Of a stretch of DNA of 57,258 nt, positions 41,455 to 49,921 are shown in pieces (within the stretch, counting starts at the first letter, position 1; every line of letters starts with the position of its first letter). Source of the stretch: CAJAQL01 sp964442965 (GTDB lineage: Bacteria; Patescibacteriota; Minisyncoccia; UBA6257; 2-01-FULL-56-20); contig CAYUBE010000004.1 in the NCBI GenBank assembly GCA_964442965.1, forward strand, positions 1-57,258. Reading direction: 5' to 3'. The translations under genes were made by a program, and so were the position numbers. The notes under the pieces were generated by a model. The model had not been told where the DNA came from. It was given only the letters and a program-made list of their open reading frames with translations, and did not search any database.

Positions 41455-43875
41455 ATGTTAGAACCAGAGAAAAGAGAGATTACTAAGGAAATGAGCACGT
41501 CCTATCTGGACTATGCCATGTCGGTCATTGTGGATCGGGCGTTGCCTGACGTGCGTGACGGCATGAAACCGGTGCATCGGCGCGTGCTGTGGGCGATGTG
41601 GGACAGCGGGCTGACTTCAAACGCAAAAACACGGAAGTCTGCGAACGTCGTCGGCGAAACCATGGCGCGCTATCATCCGCATGGCGATACCGCGATCTAC
41701 GACACGCTCGTTCGCATGGCACAGGATTTCTCGCTCCGCTATCCCTTGGTGTACGGCCAGGGAAATTTCGGTTCCATCGACGGCGATTCTCCGGCGGCTA
41801 TGCGCTACACGGAAGCAAAGCTCGCGAAGATTGCGGATGAGATGTTGATTGATATCGAAAAGGATACGGTTGACTGGATGCCGAACTATGATGCAACCCG
41901 CGAGGAACCGAGGGTGCTTCCGGCAAAGTTGCCGAATCTGCTCCTGAATGGTTCACTCGGCATTGCGGTCGGCATGGCGACGAGCATCCCTACGCATAAT
42001 TTAACTGAGATTTCGGATGCTATTTTGCATCTCGCCGATAATCCCGACGCGACGACCGAAGACCTTTTGGAATTTGTGAAAGGGCCCGACTTTCCGACGG
42101 GCGGCATCATCTACGACAAGAAAGCGATTCATCAGGCTTATATCACCGGCCGTGGCGGAATTGTCGCGCGCGCGAAAGCGGAAATCGTCGAGAAGAAGAG
42201 CGGAAAACAGTTCGACATTATTGTTACCGAAATTCCGTACCAGGTGAACAAATCGGAGCTCGTAAAATCCATCGCGGAATTTGCACAAGAGAAGAAAATA
42301 GAGGGGATCAGGGATCTTCGCGACGAATCGGATCGTGAGGGCATGCGCATCGTGATTGAACTTAAGAATGATGTGCCGCCGCAGAAAGTTCTAAATTGGC
42401 TTTATAAACACACCGATCTTCAGCGGAATTTCAATATGAATATGATGGCGCTTGTCGCTGGCGTGCCGCGGCTCCTGTCCCTGAAGGATGTGTTGGTGGA
42501 ATACATCGCGCACCGGAAAGAGGTGATCAAGCGCCGGACGCAATTCGACCTTAAGAAAGCGCAGGAGAGGGCGCATATTTTGGAAGGGCTTTCCATTGCA
42601 CTCGATGCCATTGATCGCGTAATCGCGACTATCAGGAAGTCAAAGGATAAAGATGAAGCGCGCGCAAATCTCATCAAACTTTTTAAATTAACCGACGTGC
42701 AGGCCGGTGCGATTCTTGAAATGCGCCTTCAGACGCTCGCGGCACTTGAACGGCAAAAGATAGAGGAAGAATTGAAGGAGAAAAAAACGCTCATTGCCGA
42801 ACTCACCATTATTTTAAAGAGCGCCACGAGAATTATCGGCATCATCAAGAAAGAAGTTGCCGAGCTGAAAGAGAAATACGGTGACGAGCGGAAAACACAG
42901 GTGGTTGCCCGTGCGCTCGAATCGGTGAGCGACGAGGATCTGATTCCGGAAGAGGAAGCGATTGTCACGGTTTCGGCGGGCGGCTATATCAAGCGCCTTC
43001 CGCCGGACACCTTCAAGGTCCAGCGCCGGGGCGGAAAAGGACTTATCGGATCGGATGTCGCCGATGAAGATTTCTTATTGCATTTCTTCGGTGCCGCGAC
43101 GCACGACAACGTACTTTTCTTCACGAATCGAGGTCGGGTGTTTCAGACGAAGGTCTACGAGATTCCTCCTGCGACACGAACTTCAAAGGGGAGAGCCATC
43201 CAGAATTTCCTCGAATTGCCTTCGGATGAAAACGTGAGCGCCGTGGTAAATTACTCCGCGAAGAACGAACGGAACAAATATCTGATGCTCGTTACGAAAA
43301 ATGGCGTTGTCAAAAAGACGCCGCTCAAAGATTTCGAAAACATTCGGCGCAATGGCATTATTGCGATGTCGCTGAAGAAGGGTGACCAGCTCAAGTGGGC
43401 GCGGCTTACGGGCGGTACCGACGAGGTCGTGCTCGCAACGCGGCAGGGACAGTCGGTCCGGTTCGACGAAAAACAGATCCGCCCGATGGGCCGCACGGCG
43501 GCGGGCGTCCGCGCTATCAAGCTTAAGAAGCAGAATGACGAGGTCGCCGGCTTCGCGATCGTCGCCAAGGCGGCTGACGCGAAGCTTTTAGCCGTCATGG
43601 AAAACGGTTTTGCAAAACAGACTAAACTTTCCGAGTTTAAAAAACAGAATCGCGGGGGATCTGGCATAAAAATCGCGCAGATCACGCCAAAAACCGGCGC
43701 CCTGATCTCCGCTCACGTAGTGACTGATGAAAAAGAGATATTCGCATTATCCGCGAAGGGGCAAATGATCCGCATGGAAATCAGCACGATCCGCGAGACG
43801 GGCCGTGCGGCGCAGGGAGTCCACATCATGAATCTAAAACCGGGAGACCGTCTGGCCGGAACACTCGTAATTTAA
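41455..43875 (+). CDS. gyrA: DNA gyrase subunit A
   Basis: 806 residues. Breaks and rejoins DNA during ATP-driven negative supercoiling together with GyrB. Catalytic Tyr118 in AAMRYTEAKL, quinolone-determining region YHPHGDTAIYD (Thr at the position of E. coli Ser83, Asp at 87), long coiled coil (about 365-500) and a C-terminal beta-pinwheel with the GyrA box QRRGGKG, which marks it as gyrase rather than topoisomerase IV. Full length, no insertion. Confidence 0.95.
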   Translation: MLEPEKREITKEMSTSYLDYAMSVIVDRALPDVRDGMKPVHRRVLWAMWDSGLTSNAKTRKSANVVGETMARYHPHGDTAIYDTLVRMAQDFSLRYPLVYGQGNFGSIDGDSPAAMRYTEAKLAKIADEMLIDIEKDTVDWMPNYDATREEPRVLPAKLPNLLLNGSLGIAVGMATSIPTHNLTEISDAILHLADNPDATTEDLLEFVKGPDFPTGGIIYDKKAIHQAYITGRGGIVARAKAEIVEKKSGKQFDIIVTEIPYQVNKSELVKSIAEFAQEKKIEGIRDLRDESDREGMRIVIELKNDVPPQKVLNWLYKHTDLQRNFNMNMMALVAGVPRLLSLKDVLVEYIAHRKEVIKRRTQFDLKKAQERAHILEGLSIALDAIDRVIATIRKSKDKDEARANLIKLFKLTDVQAGAILEMRLQTLAALERQKIEEELKEKKTLIAELTIILKSATRIIGIIKKEVAELKEKYGDERKTQVVARALESVSDEDLIPEEEAIVTVSAGGYIKRLPPDTFKVQRRGGKGLIGSDVADEDFLLHFFGAATHDNVLFFTNRGRVFQTKVYEIPPATRTSKGRAIQNFLELPSDENVSAVVNYSAKNERNKYLMLVTKNGVVKKTPLKDFENIRRNGIIAMSLKKGDQLKWARLTGGTDEVVLATRQGQSVRFDEKQIRPMGRTAAGVRAIKLKKQNDEVAGFAIVAKAADAKLLAVMENGFAKQTKLSEFKKQNRGGSGIKIAQITPKTGALISAHVVTDEKEIFALSAKGQMIRMEISTIRETGRAAQGVHIMNLKPGDRLAGTLVI

Positions 43876-43993
43876 TAGCCCAGAGAATAGATGTCATACT
43901 CCGGTTTAGCCGGACCATCCGTGCCTTAGAAAGTTATTTAAGCGTGGATATTCCGCCTTCGCGGAGTACGGCAAAAATGGTATTATATTTTTA

Positions 43994-45334
43994 ATGCCGC
44001 AAATTAAACTCACCCAACAGCAGATAGTCATTATCGCGATCGGTGCCGTTATTGTGCTCGGCTTCGGTGCACTCGTTCTCCTTAATGGGCAAAAAAAGAC
44101 CGGCTCGGCGGCGGCTCCGGCGGTGACGTTGAATGTGTGGGGGACGGATGATAAAACGGCTTTCAATAGCTTGATCACTTATTACGAACAGTACAATCCA
44201 TCGGCAAAGATTACCTATACCCAGATCGATCCGGCGGACTACAATAATGAGCTTCTCCATGCTTTCGCCGAGGGTAGCGGACCTGATGTTTTCGAAATAG
44301 GAGATCATGCTGTGCCGAAGTGGCAGTCGGTGCTCGCGCCGCTGCCTGCGGCGTACTACGCACAGTTCGGTCCGCTGCAATTAGAGAATGATTTTCCGTC
44401 GGTCGTGCAAAGCGACTTTATGGTCAGCTCGACGGCGACGACCAGCGGCATTTATGGATTGCCGCTGTCTATTGATACGCTTGCCATGTTTTACAACAAA
44501 GACCTTTTTGATTCTGCCGGCATCGCGGGCCCTCCTGCGACGTGGGATGCTTTTGAAGCGGATGTCCAAAAGCTCAGAACGGAAAATGCCGGAGGGCAGA
44601 TAACGCAAGCCGCGGCTGCACTTGGCGGATCGGAGATAAGCATCCCGGATGCGCCTGATATCCTGTCGCTTCTCATGCTCCAGAATGGGACACAGATGGT
44701 GAGCGACGATCTCTCGGCCGCAAAATTTGCGGGTGATTCAACGAGCGCGGGGGTTTCGGCGTTTAATTTTTATCTTCAATTTGCGAATCCGTCGTCGCCC
44801 TATTACACATGGAATGATGCCATAGGAAATGATGTTCAAGCTTTCGTGAATAAACAGGTAGCGATCATTTTTGGTTATCATGACGACTTGAGCACCATAC
44901 AAGCAAAGGCCCCCTTCATAAATATCGGTATCGCCGCCGTCCCTCAACCGACGGGTGCGGCAGTTTCCGTTTCGTATCCGAAGTATAACGGCCTTGCGGT
45001 CTACAAAAATAGTCCGTCGGTCATCGCCGCTTGGCAATTTATTCTTACTTTGACGGCATATGAGAACGGTGAGAAAATATACACAGACGCGACGGGTGAG
45101 CCGCCGGCCCTGCGGTCCGCCATTGCAACCGACGAAAACGACCCGAATCTTTCTGTTTTTGCCGCACAGGCACTCACGGCGTGCTCGTGGTATGAAATCG
45201 ACGATTCGGCGATTGATGGCATTTTCAATACTGCCATACAGAACGCCCTGAATGGTTCCGCGACCACATTGCAATCGCTTGAGCAGGCGCAGTCTTCCGT
45301 GACCAGTCTCATGTTTCAGGCACAACATCAGTAG
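43994..45334 (+). CDS. extracellular solute-binding protein (family 1), membrane anchored
   Basis: 446 residues. An N-terminal membrane anchor (about 9-29, IVIIAIGAVIVLGFGALVLL) without a lipobox Cys is followed by a substrate-binding fold: VTLNVWGTDDKTAFNSLITYY, YTQIDPADYNNELLHAFAEG, GPDVFEIGD and GLPLSIDTLAMFYNKDLFD, as in sugar-binding proteins of ABC importers. No permease or ATPase genes are nearby in the window, so the partner transporter must lie elsewhere or the protein works alone. It precedes the pilin cluster. Confidence 0.88.
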   Translation: MPQIKLTQQQIVIIAIGAVIVLGFGALVLLNGQKKTGSAAAPAVTLNVWGTDDKTAFNSLITYYEQYNPSAKITYTQIDPADYNNELLHAFAEGSGPDVFEIGDHAVPKWQSVLAPLPAAYYAQFGPLQLENDFPSVVQSDFMVSSTATTSGIYGLPLSIDTLAMFYNKDLFDSAGIAGPPATWDAFEADVQKLRTENAGGQITQAAAALGGSEISIPDAPDILSLLMLQNGTQMVSDDLSAAKFAGDSTSAGVSAFNFYLQFANPSSPYYTWNDAIGNDVQAFVNKQVAIIFGYHDDLSTIQAKAPFINIGIAAVPQPTGAAVSVSYPKYNGLAVYKNSPSVIAAWQFILTLTAYENGEKIYTDATGEPPALRSAIATDENDPNLSVFAAQALTACSWYEIDDSAIDGIFNTAIQNALNGSATTLQSLEQAQSSVTSLMFQAQHQ

Positions 45335-45412
45335 AGACTGCCATCCCATGAAAGCAGGAACCCGCAGTAAAAATCTTAGCTCCCGCCCGCGCGGGAATGG
45401 TATCGGGAAACC

Positions 45413-45919
45413 ATGAAAAAAATAATTTTAACACTTGCTGTGGTTGCGCTCTTTTCCCTCCCGCTTCTCGCGTCCGCGGGTACCGCGCCGTCAGAGTGGC
45501 CGGATGTGTGGAGTCCTGCTTCTATCCATGGACCGTTCGTGACATGCACGGGGACAGGCAACCAGGCAACAACCTTGCCAAATAGTGATCAAATACCGGC
45601 GATGCCCCAGTGCCAGGATCTTTGCGATCTTATTTACACCATCGTAAGCGACGTCTATATTTGCATCGCATTTGTCATCTGGATTATCTTGCCGATCATG
45701 TTTGTTGTTGGTGGCATCATGTATATGATGGGCGGCGCGAATCCCAAGCTGCTTACCAGCGCAAAATCAACCCTCATGGGAGCCGTGATTGGTACCATTA
45801 TCGTCTTGTGTGCCTATCTCCTCATCTCCACGTTTGTAGGTTTTATGCAGATTAACGGCATCGGTGGTTTCAGCAACGGTGCTTCGATATGCAAGATACC
45901 AACGTCAACGGGATCATGA
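45413..45919 (+). CDS. VirB2/TrbC-like pilin 1
   Basis: 168 residues. Signal peptide (ending LLASAG), Cys-containing outer segment (MPQCQDLCDL), then two membrane helices separated by a short loop (CIAFVIWIILPIMFVVGGIMYM and MGAVIGTIIVLCAYLLIS with GGANPKLL between). This is the VirB2/TrbC layout, longer than a minimal pilin. The stop overlaps the next start (ATGA). Confidence 0.75.
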   Translation: MKKIILTLAVVALFSLPLLASAGTAPSEWPDVWSPASIHGPFVTCTGTGNQATTLPNSDQIPAMPQCQDLCDLIYTIVSDVYICIAFVIWIILPIMFVVGGIMYMMGGANPKLLTSAKSTLMGAVIGTIIVLCAYLLISTFVGFMQINGIGGFSNGASICKIPTSTGS

Positions 45920-46710
45920 AAAAATTTTTTCTGTTTTTCCTCTCACTTTCTTTTTTTACAGTGCCGATTTTGGTTTTTGCGCAGGCGACTATTTCCCCCG
46001 CCATCCCCGTTTCCCCCGCCATCCCCGGCATGACGAGCGGGGTGGCCACCAGTACGGCGCCAGGAGCCTTTGTGGCGGGCTTCTATTCTTTCGCCCTCAT
46101 GATAGGAGGAGTGCTTGCGTTTGGCGCCATTGTCTATGGAGGTATCCTCTATGCCGTATCAGCCGGCAATTCCAGCAGGCAATCAGAGGGGAAAGAATGG
46201 ATCAAGAGCGCCCTCCTGGGGCTTCTCCTTCTTGCGGGAGCCTATCTCATCCTCTATACCATCAATCCCAACCTGGTGAACCTGAACCTGCCCACCCTGT
46301 CGGCAGTCAATATTGCGGCGCCAACCGGGGGGAGCGGAGGGACTTCCGGTATGAGCTGTGCAGGATGCGTCACTTTGCCAAACTGCACAGTGACATCAAG
46401 GACTAATTGCGGCGGAACACCGGCCATGGATGCGGTGCTAACCTGTATCAATAATACTGATCAAAATTACGCAGTGAACGAAGGATATCCTCCGGTTGGG
46501 GAGCATAGTGATCCGGGGCATAATACTGGCTGTGCAGTGGATGTCCACGTAAGCAGTTGCGCGGCGGGAGCTGCGTTTATGCAGGCGGCACAGAGTTGCG
46601 GCGCCCGAAAAGTATTGAATGAGTATTCCAACTGCGGTGGAACGACATATTCGCACACAAGCGGCGGCAATATTCACGTTGACGCTCCCAGGGGCCAGGG
46701 AGGTTGTTGA
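45916..46710 (+). CDS. VirB2-like membrane protein fused to an M15-type peptidase domain
   Basis: 264 residues from MKKFFLFF. Signal peptide to FAQA, the duplicated SPAIP motif, two membrane helices (about 55-80 and 95-115) with the VirB2 loop AGNSSRQSEGKEW, a Gly/Ser linker, then a Cys-rich exterior domain. That domain has the zinc-ligand pattern of M15-like D-Ala-D-Ala peptidases: GHNTGCAVDVHV (His and Asp) and later NIHVDAP (His). Such enzymes cut peptidoglycan cross-links. A pilin-like channel protein carrying its own wall hydrolase would replace a VirB1-type enzyme. Starts within the previous stop. A paralogue is cut off at position 1. Confidence 0.65.
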   Translation: MKKFFLFFLSLSFFTVPILVFAQATISPAIPVSPAIPGMTSGVATSTAPGAFVAGFYSFALMIGGVLAFGAIVYGGILYAVSAGNSSRQSEGKEWIKSALLGLLLLAGAYLILYTINPNLVNLNLPTLSAVNIAAPTGGSGGTSGMSCAGCVTLPNCTVTSRTNCGGTPAMDAVLTCINNTDQNYAVNEGYPPVGEHSDPGHNTGCAVDVHVSSCAAGAAFMQAAQSCGARKVLNEYSNCGGTTYSHTSGGNIHVDAPRGQGGC

Positions 46711-46724
46711 TTATTAATTTCTAT

Positions 46725-47258
46725 ATGAAAAAAAATCTTATCATTTCGGCGGCCTTCATTATCGTTGTGGCGGGGTGTGTGACTTATTTCTTTTTGCGAC
46801 CTCATATTTCCTCTGCTCAAATCCCTGGAGCCAACAATCCCGTACTGCCTGCTTCGTCGCTGCCGGATTATCTGGGTACGGCATCGGAGGTGTTCGGCAA
46901 CAATCCAACCGGCACGACGCTCAGTATCGGCACATCGCAAGGGACCGTGGCTGTGAATAATTTTTACGCCTCCGATCCTCCCGTCGACCTGTCCCAGTAT
47001 ATCGTCATAAAAATTACCCAGAACTATCTCGTCGATTACGATCCGACGGACAGCAGTTTTTGGATTGGTGTCAGCGGAATGCCTTTTAGTAACTGGCAAA
47101 ATATCGCCGAGCAGGACTTCCTGGCGACGCTCGGGATAAGCCAGAGCGACGCCTGTAAATTGAGCGTTGTCGAAGGGGTGATTTATAGCGCCGATAATCC
47201 CGACGACGGCATGTCGTTCCCGTTAAGCTTTTGCGCATCAAGCACTTTCACCGAATAG
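46725..47258 (+). CDS. exported protein of the pilin cluster, unknown
   Basis: 177 residues from MKKNLIIS. N-terminal hydrophobic helix with a V-A-G-C lipobox-like site, but the hydrophobic stretch continues beyond it, so an uncleaved anchor is as likely. The exterior part contains SSFWIGVSGMPFSNW and a pair of Cys (SDACKLS, SFCASS). Family not recognised. Same strand and spacing as the flanking pilins. Confidence 0.6.
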   Translation: MKKNLIISAAFIIVVAGCVTYFFLRPHISSAQIPGANNPVLPASSLPDYLGTASEVFGNNPTGTTLSIGTSQGTVAVNNFYASDPPVDLSQYIVIKITQNYLVDYDPTDSSFWIGVSGMPFSNWQNIAEQDFLATLGISQSDACKLSVVEGVIYSADNPDDGMSFPLSFCASSTFTE

Positions 47259-47283
47259 GCTGTTGTGATATATTGATTTCAAT

Positions 47284-47631
47284 ATGAGTATAGTTAAAAA
47301 ATGTGTCGCCACAGTCGTTGGGCTCTCTAGTCTCGTTTTTATTTCAAATGTTTTTGCAGATAGTAACCCGCCGTCCCTCGCAAATCCGCTCAACACCACC
47401 GATGCGACCGTGGTGCTCAATAATATCAATTCCTTTCTCCTCGCTATTGCTGCCCCGATCTGCGGCATCATGGTTGTCTGGGGGGGATTTCAGATGATAA
47501 CGTCGAGCGGCGATCCGGAGAAATTTTCGAGCGGCAAGAAGACGTTGCTCTATGCCGCCGTTGGCTTCGTAGTGGTTATCTTTGCCACAAGCGTCGTGCC
47601 GCTTATAAAGAGCATATTTAACGGCTCGTAA
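47284..47631 (+). CDS. VirB2/TrbC-like pilin 2
   Basis: 115 residues: signal peptide ending NVFAD, two membrane helices with the loop SSGDPEKFSSGKKTLLYAA, short tail. The G-D-P-E-K-F loop is typical of TrbC/VirB2 pilins from CPR. The following gene starts 1 nt after its stop. Confidence 0.8.
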   Translation: MSIVKKCVATVVGLSSLVFISNVFADSNPPSLANPLNTTDATVVLNNINSFLLAIAAPICGIMVVWGGFQMITSSGDPEKFSSGKKTLLYAAVGFVVVIFATSVVPLIKSIFNGS

Positions 47632-47632
47632 C

Positions 47633-48055
47633 ATGAAAAAGTTATTCCACTTTTTTAGTCTGTCGTTTCCGCGAAAGCGGGAATCCAGAATTCAGTCCTT
47701 TCTGGTTCGGGGCTTTTCCCATGTGAAATCTTCTATGTTAATTAGTTTGGCGTCGTTTGCTTTTCCGCTCCTTGCTTTTGCCCAGACTATACAGAATTCA
47801 CAAGGAGCGCACGACGAGATTTGTAATGTTTTTAATTGGATGTTCTGGGTCCTTATGGCGGTTTCGGTAATTATGGTTATGTGGGGCGCTTACCTCTATG
47901 CAGCCGCCGGAGGAAGCGACGAACAGATAACACAGGCAAAGAACACGATACTCTACGCCGCCATTGGTGTTTTGGCCGCGCTTCTTGCACGAGGATTCCC
48001 GCTCGTGGTCGCGAGCATCTTTCCAAACGGAGCTCAGGGGGTGAGCGGATGTTAA
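47633..48055 (+). CDS. VirB2/TrbC-like pilin 3 with repeat insertion in its leader
   Basis: 140 residues. The leader region is unusually long: MKKLFHFFSL, then SFPRKRESR encoded by a dispersed repeat (47662-47688), then a normal signal core (MLISLASFAFPLLAFAQ). The repeat therefore sits in frame inside or before the signal peptide; translation may begin at 47735 instead. Mature part: Cys-containing start, helix WMFWVLMAVSVIMVMWGAYLY, loop GGSDEQITQAKNTI, helix 2. A 45-bp block is identical to the next pilin gene. Confidence 0.75.
   Translation: MKKLFHFFSLSFPRKRESRIQSFLVRGFSHVKSSMLISLASFAFPLLAFAQTIQNSQGAHDEICNVFNWMFWVLMAVSVIMVMWGAYLYAAAGGSDEQITQAKNTILYAAIGVLAALLARGFPLVVASIFPNGAQGVSGC
47662..47688. 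repeat. dispersed FRRKPE-type repeat, copy 3, inside a CDS
   Basis: GTCGTTTCCGCGAAAGCG followed by GGAATCCAG; CCGC/GCGG can pair. Same family as 3559-3585 and 4370-4396, but here it is translated as SFPRKRESR in the pilin leader. Confidence 0.65.
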
Positions 48056-48145
48056 GAGGTTGATTTTTATGGGAGTGTGGTATACTGGAAACAATCATTT
48101 AAAGAGTCGAAAAATAAATAAAAACGGCTCTCAAAATTAAATTAA

Positions 48146-48535
48146 ATGAAACAAAAATTAATCCGTCTCGCAAGCTATCCGGTTGCGATTTCCTTGTTTA
48201 TCGGGTTGGTGGGAACGGGCATTGCACATGCCGTGACCGCAGCTCCTACTCTCATTTCCGATATAAACAATTCCGGGACAGATGTTTTTTGTCCCATTAT
48301 GGACTGGATGTTCTGGGTCCTTATGGCGGTTTCGGTAATTATGGTCATGTGGGCGGCGTATACGTATCTTACGGCTGGCGACGATACGGAACAGGTCCAT
48401 AGGGCGACTAAGACGTTAACGTATGCCGCTGTCGCGATTCTTGTAGCGCTGATTGCGAAAGGCTTCCCTTATCTTGTTGCGACTATTTTTCAGCCCGAAA
48501 TCACCGTTTCCCCGTTAAACTGCAGCGGATCCTAG
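48146..48535 (+). CDS. VirB2/TrbC-like pilin 4
   Basis: 129 residues: signal peptide ending GIAHAV, helix 1 WMFWVLMAVSVIMVMWAAY, loop GDDTEQVHRATKTL, helix 2 YAAVAILVALIAKGF, Cys near the end. Helix 1 is identical to pilin 3 at both protein and (about 45 bp) DNA level, pointing to a recent duplication or gene conversion. A GTGTGGTATACTGG box 80 nt upstream could serve as promoter. Confidence 0.8.
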   Translation: MKQKLIRLASYPVAISLFIGLVGTGIAHAVTAAPTLISDINNSGTDVFCPIMDWMFWVLMAVSVIMVMWAAYTYLTAGDDTEQVHRATKTLTYAAVAILVALIAKGFPYLVATIFQPEITVSPLNCSGS

Positions 48536-48574
48536 AAACAGGAAGAAAGGTCGAATACCTATCACATTCACATT

Positions 48575-48958
48575 ATGAAAAAAATAAAACAGTTTGCGTT
48601 GAATTTCGTCATTCCGGTTGCGTCGCTGGCTTTGCCGCTCTTGGCGGCCGCGCAGGTGACGGGTCCGAATGGCGTAGCGGCGCCAGTTTCAGGCATAAAT
48701 AGTCTCTCGGAGGTTGGAAGTGAACTCTGCGGGATCACGAATTGGCTTTTCTACTTTTTGATCATTCTTGCGGTCATCTTTGTTATCGTCGCGGCGTTCA
48801 AATATCTGACGGCTGCGGGCGATCCGGAGAAAGTAAAAGCAGCGAGTCATTCGCTTTTGTATGCGGCGATCGCCATCGTCGTCGGTATTCTCGCAAAGGC
48901 GGTGCCGAGCTTGGTTGGAAGTGTTATTGGCCAGAGTGGCATCGGGACCGGTTGCTAA
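48575..48958 (+). CDS. VirB2/TrbC-like pilin 5
   Basis: 127 residues: signal peptide ending LLAAAQ, helix 1 WLFYFLIILAVIFVIVAAF, loop AAGDPEKVKAASHSLLYA, helix 2, terminal Cys (GTGC). The closest match to the consensus of CPR pilin proteins. Last gene of the cluster, followed by a strong terminator. Confidence 0.85.
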   Translation: MKKIKQFALNFVIPVASLALPLLAAAQVTGPNGVAAPVSGINSLSEVGSELCGITNWLFYFLIILAVIFVIVAAFKYLTAAGDPEKVKAASHSLLYAAIAIVVGILAKAVPSLVGSVIGQSGIGTGC

Positions 48959-48979
48959 TCTCACGGTTCGGTTTTCCTT

Positions 48980-49008
48980 AAAAGGCTCCGCGGCATGCGG
49001 AGCCTTTT
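48980..49008 (+). terminator. terminator of the pilin cluster
   Basis: AAAAGGCTCCGC / GCGGAGCCTTTT, 12-bp stem with a 5-nt loop, T-rich exit, 22 nt after the last stop. Confidence 0.88.
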
Positions 49009-49077
49009 AAATTTATCAGAAAAATAGTGACATCCTCACCCCGAACGAGGCCTTAGTACAACATCGCAAGAGAAAAA

Positions 49078-49101
49078 ACAAAAAAACGCCCGAAATGGCG
49101 T
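49078..49101 (-). terminator. possible minus-strand terminator
   Basis: ACGCC/GGGCGT stem with TTTTTTT on the minus strand. No minus-strand gene feeds into it, so its purpose is unclear. Confidence 0.35.
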
Positions 49102-49211
49102 CGTTCTAATTGAGGCCGTCCGGTGCCTTTTAAAATACTATAACCAGCATAACATAAAGATAAATGTTTGTCAAATAAGATATCTTGTTCTAATATGAGA
49201 AAGTTTCTCGA

Positions 49212-49295
49212 GCCGAGGTGGCGAAACTGGCAGACGCACAAGGTTTAGGACCTTGCGGGAGTGATCCCATGGGAGTTCGACCCTCCCCCTCGGCA
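49212..49295 (+). tRNA. tRNA-Leu (UAG)
   Basis: 84 nt with a long variable arm: acceptor GCCGAGG/CCTCGGC, anticodon stem CAAGG/CCTTG with loop TTTAGGA (anticodon TAG), T-loop TTCGACC, discriminator A. CCA not encoded. Confidence 0.93.
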
Positions 49296-49300
49296 CTCGA

Positions 49301-49530
49301 CTCGCCCATGAGAATGGGCTCGCTCGTGCCAGGGCACAATTTTGGCACACATATTCGATCGTTGAGATGGGTTGCGAGTCGAGTGCCCTGAGCGTAGTCG
49401 AAGGACATATTCTTGTAGCTCGCCCATGAGAATGGGCTCGCTCGTGCCAGGGCACAACTAAAGTTTTCGAACAATCTTTGCGATGTAACGCGAGTCGAGT
49501 ATCCCGAGCATGGTCGAGGGATATATTTTA
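49301..49530. repeat. tandem-arranged direct repeats after tRNA-Leu
   Basis: A 39-bp unit (CTCGCCCATGAGAATGGGCT start) occurs identically at 49301-49339 and 49419-49457. A second, diverged unit (GCGAGTCGAG, then GAGCGTAGTCGAAGG versus GAGCATGGTCGAGGG) occurs at 49374-49411 and 49490-49528. The order is thus 1-2-1-2. The first unit contains a CCCAT/ATGGG hairpin. No gene is seen between tRNA-Leu and 49566. Confidence 0.8.
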
Positions 49531-49565
49531 TGATTTTTTAATCAAAAAATCTCTAATATTCGAGC

Positions 49566-49831
49566 ATGCATTTTGTCTATACGATCCGGATGACTTCGGG
49601 AAACTTTATGTCGGCATGACCGAAAACCCAAATACTAGGACAAAATTTCATAACACTGATCGCGGCGCACAATTTACGAAAGGCAGGGCGAAGTTCAGAA
49701 TAGTTTTCTTGGAAGAATATGCTACTTTAGCGGAAGCACGAAAACGTGAAATTCAAATTAAAAAATGGCGGCGGGAAAAGAAGGAAATGTTGATTAAGAA
49801 ATATCACAGGGGATCGTCGATCAAATTTTAA
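49566..49831 (+). pseudogene. GIY-YIG endonuclease-like gene with frameshift
   Basis: The first frame reads MHFVYTIRMTSGN and stops after 17 codons. The rest of the domain (LYVGMTENPNTRTKFHN, FLEEYATLAEARKREIQIKKW) continues in the -1 frame to 49831. GIY-YIG normally has Y-T/I-Y...LYVGMT within one frame, so the two parts belong together (about 88 residues). The junction is G-GGA-AAC (49597-49603), a -1 slippery heptamer phased to the first frame. Either a one-base deletion has broken the gene or it is read by -1 frameshifting. Small stand-alone GIY-YIG proteins are common in CPR genomes near tRNAs. Confidence 0.7.
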
Positions 49832-49921
49832 AATGCCCCAGACCTTTCTGATTAGCGGAGACAATTCAAAATTTTATCGGGAAGGGTTTTGTGCTATACT
49901 GAAACCTGTTAAAATACTCTC

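Noticed and set aside
41455..43875. ParC (topoisomerase IV A)
   Set aside because: The GyrA box QRRGGKG is present, so gyrase A is the better call.
49171..49474. Minus-strand ORFs opposite tRNA-Leu and its repeats
   Set aside because: They are antisense readings of the tRNA (RVELP-type peptides) and of direct repeats.
49301..49530. CRISPR array
   Set aside because: Only two units of two kinds, no regular spacers and no cas genes.
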